Translations under genes and position numbers: made by a program
Part shown: piece after piece, positions 25,861 to 35,000 of the stretch
Numbering within the stretch: position 1 is the first letter of the stretch
How the letters are laid out: the number at the start of each line of letters is the position of its first letter
Notes under the pieces: generated by a model
Seen by the model: only the letters and a program-made list of their open reading frames with translations
Database searches by the model: none
What the model was told of the DNA's origin: nothing
Source of the DNA: Treponema sp.
Lineage (GTDB): Bacteria > Spirochaetota > Spirochaetia > Treponematales > Treponemataceae
Direction of reading: 5' to 3'
NCBI GenBank assembly: GCA_018384055.1
Contig: JAHAZL010000085.1
Location: forward strand, 1 to 50,381
Length of the DNA: 50,381 bases

Positions 25861-26047
25861 TCGTCTATAGACGAGATATATGACACGCCTTGTGTCCTGA
25901 TATTTGATAAGTAATTGATGATTGACCGCCAGGTTTTTCATCTTTTCTTAATATTTGGGAGAAGTACAAGTCCGTTGGACAAAGGTGCTTCGCTAGAATC
26001 TTTTCCGCACGGAAGGGAATTCACACCAATTCTTAAGGAGCTATATT
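25861..26047 (+). promoter_or_regulatory. Leader region of the rplK operon
   Basis: A perfect 14-base palindrome, TCGTCTATAGACGA (25861-25874), follows the nusG terminator. Small hairpins follow: GACAC-GCCTT-GTGTC, then GTCC-GTT-GGAC, then TTCCG-CA-CGGAA. TTGACC at 25922-25927 could be a -35, but no good -10 matches it. The region probably carries the promoter of rplK-rplA and possibly an autogenous L1 site. Confidence 0.4.
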
Positions 26048-26479
26048 ATGGCTACAAAAAAGGTACAGACTTACATCAAGTTACAGTGCCCTGCAGGCGC
26101 TGCTACTCCTGCACCTCCAATCGGCCCTGCTCTTGGACCTCACGGTGTTCCTGCACCAAAATTCGTACAGGAATTCAATGATCGTACTAAGAACATGGAA
26201 AAGGGACTCATCATCCCTGTTGTTATCACTGTTTATCAGGATAAATCATTCACTTTCATTCTTAAGACACCTCCAGCAGCTGTTCTCATCAAGAAGGCAG
26301 CAGGCATTCAGAAGGGTGCTGGAAATCCTCTCCGCGACAAGGTTGGAAAGATTTCTGCTCAGGCTGTTGAAGAAATCGCAAAGCAGAAGATGCCTGATCT
26401 TAACGCAACAGATCTTGAAGCAGCAAAGAAAATCGTCGCCGGTACTGCACGCAGTATGGGTGTAGAGGTGGAGGCTTAA
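26048..26479 (+). CDS. rplK: 50S ribosomal protein L11
   Basis: The gene encodes 143 residues and starts with the L11 pattern KLQCPAGAATPAPPIGPALG, followed by the flexible N-terminal domain. L11 forms the GTPase-associated base with L10/L12 and helps GTP hydrolysis by EF-G and RelA activation. AAGGAG eight bases upstream sets the ATG. It is followed after one base by rplA. Confidence 0.98.
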   Translation: MATKKVQTYIKLQCPAGAATPAPPIGPALGPHGVPAPKFVQEFNDRTKNMEKGLIIPVVITVYQDKSFTFILKTPPAAVLIKKAAGIQKGAGNPLRDKVGKISAQAVEEIAKQKMPDLNATDLEAAKKIVAGTARSMGVEVEA

Positions 26480-26480
26480 A

Positions 26481-27158
26481 ATGAAACACGGAAAGAAATA
26501 CATGGATTCATTGAAGAAGTATGATCCATCTAAGGCTTATGATGTTCCAGCAGCTTGCCAGCTTGTAAAGGATCTTCACTACGTTAAGTTCGACGAAACA
26601 GTTGAACTTTCTGTAACTCTCAAGCTTGAGAAGAACCAGACAGTACGCGATACTCTCGTGTTCCCACACCAGTTCACAGCTGAAAAGCGTGTTCTCGTAT
26701 TCTGTAAGGAAGAACGTGCAAAGGAAGCTCTTGATGCAGGTGCTACATACGCTGGTCCAGAATACCTTGAGAAGGTTAAGGGTGGTTGGCTCGACTTCGA
26801 CGTTGCAGTTGCTACACCTGACATGATGAAGGATGTTGGACGTCTCGGTATGGTTCTCGGACGCAAAGGTCTCATGCCAAACCCAAAGACTGGTACAGTT
26901 ACACCAGACATCGCAGGTGCTGTTGCAGAACTCAAGAAGGGTCGTACAGAATTCCGCGCTGACAAGACAGGTGTTGTACACATTCCAGTAGGAAAGGTAT
27001 CAATGGATGCTGCAAAGACATCAGAAAACGTTGACACATTCCTTTCTGAACTTCAGAAGAAGAAGCCTGCTGATGCTAAGGTTGGATTTATCCGCTCAGT
27101 ATCAATCAGTTCATCAATGGGTCCTGGCGTATGGATCGACTTCAAGGAGGCAGAATAA
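26481..27158 (+). CDS. rplA: 50S ribosomal protein L1
   Basis: The protein has 225 residues. The L1 signature is visible in VLGRKGLMPNPKTGTVT. L1 builds the mobile L1 stalk on 23S rRNA and in many bacteria represses its own operon. The TAA stop shares a base with the rplJ ATG. Confidence 0.98.
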   Translation: MKHGKKYMDSLKKYDPSKAYDVPAACQLVKDLHYVKFDETVELSVTLKLEKNQTVRDTLVFPHQFTAEKRVLVFCKEERAKEALDAGATYAGPEYLEKVKGGWLDFDVAVATPDMMKDVGRLGMVLGRKGLMPNPKTGTVTPDIAGAVAELKKGRTEFRADKTGVVHIPVGKVSMDAAKTSENVDTFLSELQKKKPADAKVGFIRSVSISSSMGPGVWIDFKEAE

Positions 27159-27715
27159 TGGCTATCATGGGAAAGACACAGCCAGCTAAAACAGCTGCTA
27201 TTGAAGAAGCAAAGAAGATTCTTAGCGAATACAAGGAATTCATCTTTGTTGAATACCGCGGACTTACAGTTGAACAGATCACAAAGCTCCGTAAGTCACT
27301 TCGCGAAAAGGATGCAACAATCAAGGTTATCAAAAATAACTTTGCTCGCGTAGCATTCAGCGAAATGAACAATGACGATGTTGCACAGTTCCTTTCAGGA
27401 CCAACAGCTATCGCCATGGTAAAGGATGAAGCAAACGAATCTGCAAAGATTCTCTTTGACTTCATTAAGGAAGCTCCATCACTCGTAGTAAAGGGTGCAT
27501 GGGTTGAAAATGAAGTATACGATGCTGCAAAAATCGAAGCTCTTTCTAAGCTCCCTGGAAAGAAGCAGCTTATCGCTATGCTCATGTCTGCTATCAATGG
27601 ACCTGCTCAGAAACTCGCAGCTACATTGCAGGCATATGTTGAGAAGCTTGAAAAGGAAGGACCTGCAGCAGCAGCTCCAGCCGCAGAAGCAGCTCCAGCA
27701 CCAGCAGCTGAATAA
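27158..27715 (+). CDS. rplJ: 50S ribosomal protein L10
   Basis: The 185-residue protein has the RNA-binding domain (FIFVEYRGLTVEQITKLRK) and the long L12-binding helix. The final 20 residues form an Ala/Pro-rich tail that is not typical of short L10 proteins. The start overlaps the rplA stop (TAATG), with AAGGAGG seven bases upstream. There is therefore no space for a classical L10 leader before this gene. Confidence 0.96.
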   Translation: MAIMGKTQPAKTAAIEEAKKILSEYKEFIFVEYRGLTVEQITKLRKSLREKDATIKVIKNNFARVAFSEMNNDDVAQFLSGPTAIAMVKDEANESAKILFDFIKEAPSLVVKGAWVENEVYDAAKIEALSKLPGKKQLIAMLMSAINGPAQKLAATLQAYVEKLEKEGPAAAAPAAEAAPAPAAE

Positions 27716-27735
27716 GCAGCCGCTAAAACAACACA

Positions 27736-27765
27736 TTTTCAGGATTGAGTATTCTGTCCTGAAAA
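27736..27765 (+). promoter_or_regulatory. rplJ-rplL intergenic hairpin
   Basis: TTTTCAGGA (27736-27744) pairs perfectly with TCCTGAAAA (27757-27765) over a 12-base loop. No T tract follows. A pair of CTGCAG palindromes follows it. It may be an mRNA processing or stability element controlling the extra L12 supply. Confidence 0.5.
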
Positions 27766-27890
27766 ACTGCAGTTAGGCTTCTATGTGCTGATTACTATCT
27801 GCAGAAAATAAACTGTATGCGGGCAAATAAACTCGTAGGGTTTAACCGCAACAAAATCAAAGCCGCAAAGACGGCAAAAGGAAGACAATT

Positions 27891-28262
27891 ATGGCACTTT
27901 CAAATGACGAAATTCTCGAAGCAATCGCAGCAATGACAGTTCAGCAGGCAGCTGACCTCGTTAAGGCTATGGAAGAAAAGTTTGGTGTTACAGCAGCTGT
28001 AGCAGTTGCAGCAGCAGGTCCAGCAGCAGGTGGAGCAGCAGCAGAAGAACAGACAGAATTCACAGTTACTCTTGAATCATTCGGAGACAAGAAGATTGAT
28101 GTTATCAAGGCTGTTCGCGCAATCACAGGTCTCGGACTTGGTGAAGCAAAGGCACTCGTTGAAGGTGCTCCAGCTGTTCTCAAGGAAAATGTATCAAAAG
28201 CAGATGCAGACAAGATGATCGCTGACATTGCTGCAGCTGGTGGTAAGGCTTCAAAGAAATAA
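27891..28262 (+). CDS. rplL: 50S ribosomal protein L7/L12
   Basis: The protein has 123 residues: an N-terminal dimer domain, an Ala/Gly-rich hinge (about residues 38-52) and a C-terminal domain with GLGLGEAKALVEGAP. It recruits translation factors and is present in several copies per ribosome. A 175-base gap from rplJ, unusually long for this pair, suggests extra control. Confidence 0.97.
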   Translation: MALSNDEILEAIAAMTVQQAADLVKAMEEKFGVTAAVAVAAAGPAAGGAAAEEQTEFTVTLESFGDKKIDVIKAVRAITGLGLGEAKALVEGAPAVLKENVSKADADKMIADIAAAGGKASKK

Positions 28263-28277
28263 GTTAATTCGTTAACT
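28260..28277 (+). promoter_or_regulatory. TTCG-capped hairpin at the rplL stop
   Basis: AAGTTAA-TTCG-TTAACTT forms a perfect stem with a stable UUCG-type loop and begins inside the TAA stop codon. It is likely an mRNA-stabilising or processing structure. Confidence 0.45.
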
Positions 28278-28346
28278 TGTTTCTTCCCGGGCAGGTAATC
28301 CTAGCGATTTGCTTGCCCAAAAACTTACATTTTTGATGTAATTATG

Positions 28347-28380
28347 GCTTCAGGGTAAGCAAAACTGCCCTGAAGCTTTT
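28347..28380 (+). terminator. rplL-rpoB attenuator
   Basis: GCTTCAGGG (28347-28355) and CCCTGAAGC (28368-28376) pair perfectly over a 12-base loop and are followed by TTTTGT. This is where E. coli has its well-known attenuator, so part of the transcription probably stops here. Confidence 0.65.
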
Positions 28381-28506
28381 GTCGTATAAAACGGCATTTA
28401 TCAGGAACTGAAGGGGTCCTGCAAGGACATTTGATCTCGTGCTGAGCGAAGTTTTTGCTTGTAGCGGTTCATCTGTACCGTCCTTCAATTTGTTAGGGGA
28501 TCGTTA

Positions 28507-31500
28507 ATGTTTGCAAAAAGCAAAACAATCAAACGTACGTACTTAGGCAAAGATATCCAGGATTTCATGGAATTGCCTAATCTTATCGACATCCAGCTTT
28601 CATCTTACGAATACTTCATCCAGCGCGAAAGAATGGAAAAGGGAGAACCTCTCTTGAACCAGGGTCTTCAGGAAGTTTTCACTTCTACTTTCCCAATTGT
28701 AAGTCAGGATGAAAGTACGGCAATTGAATTCGACCATTACACAATCGACTTCAAGAATCCAAAGTATTCTGAATTGGACTGCAAGAAGAAGGGTGCTTCT
28801 TATACAGTAGGACTCAAGGCTTGCCTCAGACTCAATTTCAAGGAAACAGGTGCTCTTTTTGAAAAAGAAGTGTTCATGGGCGACATTCCTCTCATGACGG
28901 ACCGTGGTACGTTCATTATTAACGGTGCAGAACGCGTAGTTGTTTCTCAAATTCACCGTTCACCTGGAGTTATTTTCCAGAACGAAAAGGGCGTACTTTC
29001 AAGCCGCATTATTCCTTACCGCGGATCATGGCTTGAATTCGAAATTGACCAGAAGAAGGAACTCATTTTCGCAAAGATTGACCGCAAGAAGAAAATCTTG
29101 GGAACAATCTTCCTCCGTGCACTCGGATATACAACTCGTGAAGACATCATCAACTGCTTCTATGTAACAGAAGACATCAAGATTCCTTCTGATGCAGAAA
29201 AGCGCGAAGAACTTTCTGGAAAAGTTCTCGGAAAGAACATATACATCAAGGACGAAGAATCTGGCGAAGAAAAGAAACTCTTCCGCGCAGGTGACAAGCT
29301 ACATCCTCATGATCTTGATGCCCTTGTTGCAAACAACATCAAGGAAATCAACGTAATCAAGTTCTCAACAAAGAAGAACAAGGACGACAAGAACCTTTCC
29401 CTCGACAGTGAAATGATCGTTAACTGTTTCGACAAGGAAGAAATCACATTCTCTAAGGATGGTTGCGAAACTCCAGATGAACCAACTAAGGAAGAATGTA
29501 TTTCAAAGGTATACTCAGTTATCCAGCCTGGTGAACCAATCACAATTGAACAGGCAGAACGTGACCTTACAACAATGTTCTTCAATCCACGCCGCTATGA
29601 TCTTGGTCGCGTAGGTCGTTACAAACTCAACAAGAAGTTTGGATATGAAAATCCTGTGGAAGATCTTACCCTCACAAGGGAAGACATCATCCACACAATG
29701 AAGCACCTTGTGGAAGTTTACATCCGTGCAGAAGATACAGACGATATCGATCACCTTGGCCGCCGTCGCGTTCGTTCTGTAGGGGAACTTCTTACAACTT
29801 CATTTAAGGCAGCATTCTCACGCATGGAACGCATTGCAAAGGAACGCATGAGCGGAAGCAAGGAAATTGACACATTGAGACCACAGGATCTCATTTCAAT
29901 GAAGCCTTTGCAGTCTGCTATTCGTGATTTCTATGCATCGAGCCAGCTTTCTCAGTTCATGGACCAGTGTAACCCACTTGCTGAACTTACACACAAGCGT
30001 CGTATGTCAGCCCTCGGTCCAGGTGGTCTTTCACGCGAACGTGCAGGTTTCGAAGTACGTGACGTTCACTACACGCACTATGGACGCATGTGTCCTATCG
30101 AAACTCCTGAAGGACCAAACATCGGTTTGATCGTTTCCCTTTCTATTTTCACAAGGGTTAACGATTACGGTTTCCTTGAAGAACCATACCGCAAGGTTGT
30201 AAACGGAAAGGCAACAGACGAAGTTGATTATCTTGATCCAGATGATGAAGACAAGTACTACATCGGACAGGTAACAGAAGGCATGAAGAAGGACGGTTCG
30301 TTCCCAACAGACCTCGTTTCTTCACGCCGCCGCGGGGACTATACAAATCGCTCTCCAAAGGATATCCAGTACATGGACGTTTCTCCACGTCAGGTTATCT
30401 CTGTTTCAGCATCCCTTGTTCCATTCCTTGAACACGACGATGCTAACCGTGCCCTCATGGGTTGTAACATGCAGCGTCAGGCAGTTCCTCTCTTGTTCCC
30501 GGAGCCACCACATGTTGGTACTGGTATGGAACGCAAGACAGCTTATGACTCAGGTGTTCTCGTTAAGGCAAAGAGGGCAGGTGAAGTTGTCTGGGTAGAA
30601 TCAGACCTCATCAAGGTTAAGCCAGATGGTGTAAGGGGACAGATTGACGAATATTCTCTCCTCAAGTACCAGAAGAACAACTCTGATACATGTAACCACC
30701 AGCGCCCAGTAGTTCAGGTTGGTGACAAGGTAGAAGCAGGAACAGTCCTTGCAGACGGTCCAGCAACATTCAACGGAGAACTTGCTCTCGGACGCAACCT
30801 CCTCGTTGGCTTTGTACCTTGGAACGGTTACAACTACGAAGACGCTGTCCTCATTTCACAGCGCGTAGTAAGAGAAGATATGTATACTTCTATGCATATT
30901 CATGAACACGAAATTGAAATCCGTGAAACAAAGCTTGGTCCAGAACAGATTACTCGTGATATTCCAAGCACTTCAGGTAAGGATCTCGACAACCTCGACA
31001 ACGAAGGTATTGTTCGCATTGGTGCAAAGGTTCGTTCAGGAGACATTCTTGTTGGTAAGACAACTCCAAAGAGCGAAACAGAAACAACACCAGAATTCAA
31101 GCTCCTCAACTCAATCTTCGGTGAAAAGGCTAAGGAAGTTCGTGATTCTTCACTCAGACTCCCACACGGAAGCCAGGGTGTCGTAATCGACATTCAGCGC
31201 CTTAAGAGAGATGAAGGTGATGAACTCCAGCCTGGTGTAAACGAAAAGGTAAAGGTTATCATCGCAGAAAAGCGAAAGCTTGTTGTCGGTGACAAGATGG
31301 CCGGACGCCACGGAAACAAGGGTGTTGTTGCACGTATTCTCCCAGTAGAAGACATGCCATATCTCGAAGACGGTACTCCACTCGACATCTGTCTTAACCC
31401 TCTTGGTGTTCCATCCCGCATGAACATCGGTCAGGTTATGGAAAATGAACTTGGTATCGCAGGACACTTCCTTGACGAATGGTACTCATCACCTGCATTC

Positions 31501-32058
31501 CAGACACCAAGTCAGGAACAGATTGCAGAAAAGCTGATTCAGGCTGGACTTTCTCCAGACTGTAAGCAGATTGTTCGCGACGGTTTCACAGGTGAACCAT
31601 TCCTTAACCCAATCTTCGTTGGATGTACATACTTCATGAAGCTCCATCACCTTGTTGATGATAAGATGCATGCTCGTTCAACAGGACCTTACTCACTCGT
31701 TACTCAGCAGCCACTTGGTGGTAAGGCTCAGTTTGGTGGTCAGCGTCTTGGAGAAATGGAAGTTTGGGCTCTCGAAGCTTACGGTGCATCAAACACACTT
31801 CAGGAAATGATGACAATCAAGTCCGATGACATGAACGGACGTTCAAAGATTTACGAATCTATCGTTAAAGGTGAACCTGCTGCACCAATCGGTGTACCAG
31901 AATCATTCAACGTTATGGTTCAGGAACTCCGCGGTCTTGCATTGAACTTTACAATTTACGACGACAAGGGCAAGCAGATTGCTCTTACAGAACGCGACCA
32001 GGAACTTATCGACAAGGTAGGCTCTGGATTTGATAAGGAGGAGAATGAAAATGCGTGA
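28507..32058 (+). CDS. rpoB: RNA polymerase beta subunit
   Basis: The protein has 1183 residues and most beta-subunit signatures, such as SQLSQFMDQCNPLAELTH and ERAGFEVRDVHYTHYGR (rifampicin region) and the C-terminal GGKAQFGGQRLGEMEVWALEA. It forms the catalytic core with RpoC. In E. coli numbering the rifampicin region has H526, R529 and S531 (here Ser501), and Cys replaces N518 (here Cys488). Other treponemes are reported to have Asn at 531. AGGGGA seven bases before ATG sets the start. It overlaps rpoC by eight bases. Confidence 0.98.
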   Translation: MFAKSKTIKRTYLGKDIQDFMELPNLIDIQLSSYEYFIQRERMEKGEPLLNQGLQEVFTSTFPIVSQDESTAIEFDHYTIDFKNPKYSELDCKKKGASYTVGLKACLRLNFKETGALFEKEVFMGDIPLMTDRGTFIINGAERVVVSQIHRSPGVIFQNEKGVLSSRIIPYRGSWLEFEIDQKKELIFAKIDRKKKILGTIFLRALGYTTREDIINCFYVTEDIKIPSDAEKREELSGKVLGKNIYIKDEESGEEKKLFRAGDKLHPHDLDALVANNIKEINVIKFSTKKNKDDKNLSLDSEMIVNCFDKEEITFSKDGCETPDEPTKEECISKVYSVIQPGEPITIEQAERDLTTMFFNPRRYDLGRVGRYKLNKKFGYENPVEDLTLTREDIIHTMKHLVEVYIRAEDTDDIDHLGRRRVRSVGELLTTSFKAAFSRMERIAKERMSGSKEIDTLRPQDLISMKPLQSAIRDFYASSQLSQFMDQCNPLAELTHKRRMSALGPGGLSRERAGFEVRDVHYTHYGRMCPIETPEGPNIGLIVSLSIFTRVNDYGFLEEPYRKVVNGKATDEVDYLDPDDEDKYYIGQVTEGMKKDGSFPTDLVSSRRRGDYTNRSPKDIQYMDVSPRQVISVSASLVPFLEHDDANRALMGCNMQRQAVPLLFPEPPHVGTGMERKTAYDSGVLVKAKRAGEVVWVESDLIKVKPDGVRGQIDEYSLLKYQKNNSDTCNHQRPVVQVGDKVEAGTVLADGPATFNGELALGRNLLVGFVPWNGYNYEDAVLISQRVVREDMYTSMHIHEHEIEIRETKLGPEQITRDIPSTSGKDLDNLDNEGIVRIGAKVRSGDILVGKTTPKSETETTPEFKLLNSIFGEKAKEVRDSSLRLPHGSQGVVIDIQRLKRDEGDELQPGVNEKVKVIIAEKRKLVVGDKMAGRHGNKGVVARILPVEDMPYLEDGTPLDICLNPLGVPSRMNIGQVMENELGIAGHFLDEWYSSPAFQTPSQEQIAEKLIQAGLSPDCKQIVRDGFTGEPFLNPIFVGCTYFMKLHHLVDDKMHARSTGPYSLVTQQPLGGKAQFGGQRLGEMEVWALEAYGASNTLQEMMTIKSDDMNGRSKIYESIVKGEPAAPIGVPESFNVMVQELRGLALNFTIYDDKGKQIALTERDQELIDKVGSGFDKEENENA

Positions 32059-35000
32059 TATTCAGGATTTTTCAAGCCTTAAGATTACACTTGCTTCACC
32101 AGAAACCATTCGTCAGTGGTCTTATGGCGAAGTAAAGAAGCCTGAGACAATCAATTACCGTACCCTCCGTCCAGAGAGAGAAGGTCTTTTCTGTGAAAAG
32201 ATTTTCGGTACTACAAAGGAATGGGAATGTTACTGTGGTAAGTTCAAATCCATCCGCTATAAGGGTGTAGTTTGTGATCGCTGTGGTGTTGAAGTTACAC
32301 ACTTCAAGGTTCGTCGCGAACGCACAGGACACATTGAACTTGCTGCTCCAGTAAGCCACATTTGGTACTATCATTCAGTTCCAAGCCGCATGGGGCTTCT
32401 TCTTGATCTCCCAGTAGCTTCATTGCGTTCAATTCTCTACTATGAAAAGTACATTGTAATTGAACCGGGTGATACAGATCTTAAGAAAAATCAGCTTCTC
32501 ACGGAAGAAGAATACCAGGCTGCAGAAGAACGCTTCGGTGGTTCTTTCACAGCAGGTATGGGTGCCGAAGCAATTAAGACATTGCTCGAAAACCTCAACC
32601 TTGATGAAATCGCTGCAGAACTCCGTGCAAAGATGATTGAAAAGGGGTCAAAGAGCGACAAGCGTCTTCTCAAGAGAATTGAAATCATTGAAAACTTCCG
32701 CAACTCGGAAAACAAGCCATCATGGATGATTCTCGACGTAATTCCAGTAATTCCGCCTGATCTTCGTCCTATGGTTCAGCTTGATGGTGGCCGTTTTGCA
32801 ACATCTGACCTTAATGACCTCTATCGCCGCGTTATCAACCGCAACAACCGTCTCAGAAAGCTTCAGGGGCTTTCTGCTCCGGACATCATCATCCGCAACG
32901 AAAAGCGCATGCTTCAGGAAGCTGTTGACTCATTGTTCGACAACTCAAAGCGCAAGCAGCGTGTTCTTAAGGGAGCTGCAAACCGTCCTCTTAAGTCTAT
33001 CTCTGACATGCTCAAGGGTAAGCAGGGGCGTTTCCGTCAGAACCTTCTCGGTAAACGCGTAGACTACTCTGGTCGTTCAGTAATCGTTGTTGGTCCAGAA
33101 CTCAAGCTCTGGCAGTGTGGTCTTCCAGAAAAAATGGCCCTCGAACTTTTCAAGCCATTCATCATGAAGAAGCTTGTTGCCAACGGTATCTGTGGAAACA
33201 TCAAGAGAGCAAGATCCCTTGTAGAAAGCGAAGACGAAGCAGTGTTCAACATCCTCGATGAAGTTGTACGCGAACACCCAGTTATGCTTAACCGTGCTCC
33301 GACCCTCCACCGTCTTGGTATCCAGGCATTTGAACCTGTACTTGTTCCAGGAAAAGCTCTTAAACTTCATCCACTTGCATGTAAAGCCTTCAATGCTGAC
33401 TTTGATGGAGACCAGATGGCCATCCACGTTCCTCTTACACAGGCTGCACAGATGGAATGCTGGACATTGATGCTTTCTGCTCGCAACCTTCTTGACCCAG
33501 CAAACGGAAGTACAATCGTTGCTCCATCTCAGGATATGGTTCTTGGTATCTATTACATGACTTCCATCAAGCCAAATGCAAAGGGAACTGGAAAGTTCTT
33601 CTCGTCAGCTGATGAAGTTCGTCTCGCTGCATCTTCAGGTGCAATCGACTGGCAGGCAAGAATCAAGATTCACAAGAACATCCTCGACAAGTGTGTTCAG
33701 TTCGATGAAAATCCTGAATCAGAATATATTCTCACTTCAGCCGGACGTATGGCTTTCAACGAAGCTATGCCGGAAGAAGTTGACTTTATGAATGATCAGA
33801 TTGTTGACCCTAAGAAGAAGATCACTGCTGACAGTGGTCTTGGTGATAAGGGCATCAAGGCAATGATTGAACGCGTATACCATAACGAACAGACTTCTGA
33901 TAAGCGCATCAGAGCCCTCATTGAAGAAAAGTTCGGAGTTACATCAATGGATGCTGAAACTCTCGATAAGGTTATGGCAGATGCAGAAACAGTTGCTGCA
34001 ATCAACAAGATCTTCAATAGAAAAACACCAATGGAAGAAAGCAAGCTCAGAAAGCTTCTTCCAAGTCTCTATGGAATTGACCGCGCATGGCTTACAGTTC
34101 AGATGCTTGATGCCGTTAAGGCAACAGGTTACAAGAACGCTACATTCTACGGTGCTACAATTTCTATGGACGACATCATCGTTCCGGAAGAAAAGAAGCA
34201 GATGATGAAGGAAGCCAACGACGAAGTAAAGAAGATTGTTGAACAGAACCAGAAGGGTGTCATCACGGATGATGAACGCTACAACCGTTCGATTGCAGTT
34301 TGGGAAAAGACAACAAAGGATCTTACTGCAAAGATGATGGAAAAGATGAAGTCCGATAAGGACGGATTCAACACTATCTATATGATGGCCAACTCTGGTG
34401 CCCGTGGTTCTGAAAAGCAGATTTCTCAGCTTGCCGCTATGCGTGGTTTGATGCAGAAGCCAAACGGTGCAATCATCGAACTTCCAATCCAGGCAAACTT
34501 CAAGGAAGGTCTTTCGGTTATCGAATACTTCATTTCTTCTAACGGTGCTCGTAAGGGTCTTTCCGATACAGCCCTTAAGACAGCCGATGCCGGTTACATG
34601 ACACGCCGTCTTGTTGACGTTGCTCAGGATGTTGTAGTTAATGAAGATGACTGTGGTACAATAAACGGTATCTATTACTCGGCAATTAGGGAAGGCGATG
34701 AAGTTAAGGTTCCACTTGCAAAGCGAATTGCTGGACACTTTCCAATCGAACGCGTAATCGACCCATTCACAGGTGAACTCATCTGTGAAGTAAACCAGTA
34801 TATTGACGAACACCTTGCAGAAAAGATTGACGCAGCTGGTGTAGAAAAGGTTAAGCTCCGCACCGTTCTTACTTGTGAAAGCAAGCACGGTATCTGTGTT
34901 AAGTGTTACGGTAAGGACCTTGCTCGCAACAAGATCGTTGAAATCGGTGAAGCAGTTGGTACAATTGCAGCACAGTCAATCGGTCAGCCAGGTACACAGC

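Noticed and set aside
33944..34888. 314-codon open frame antisense to rpoC
   Set aside because: It lies wholly inside the well-conserved rpoC gene, has Cys/Phe-rich composition typical of a reversed frame, and has no ribosome site. Similar antisense frames occur opposite several other genes here.
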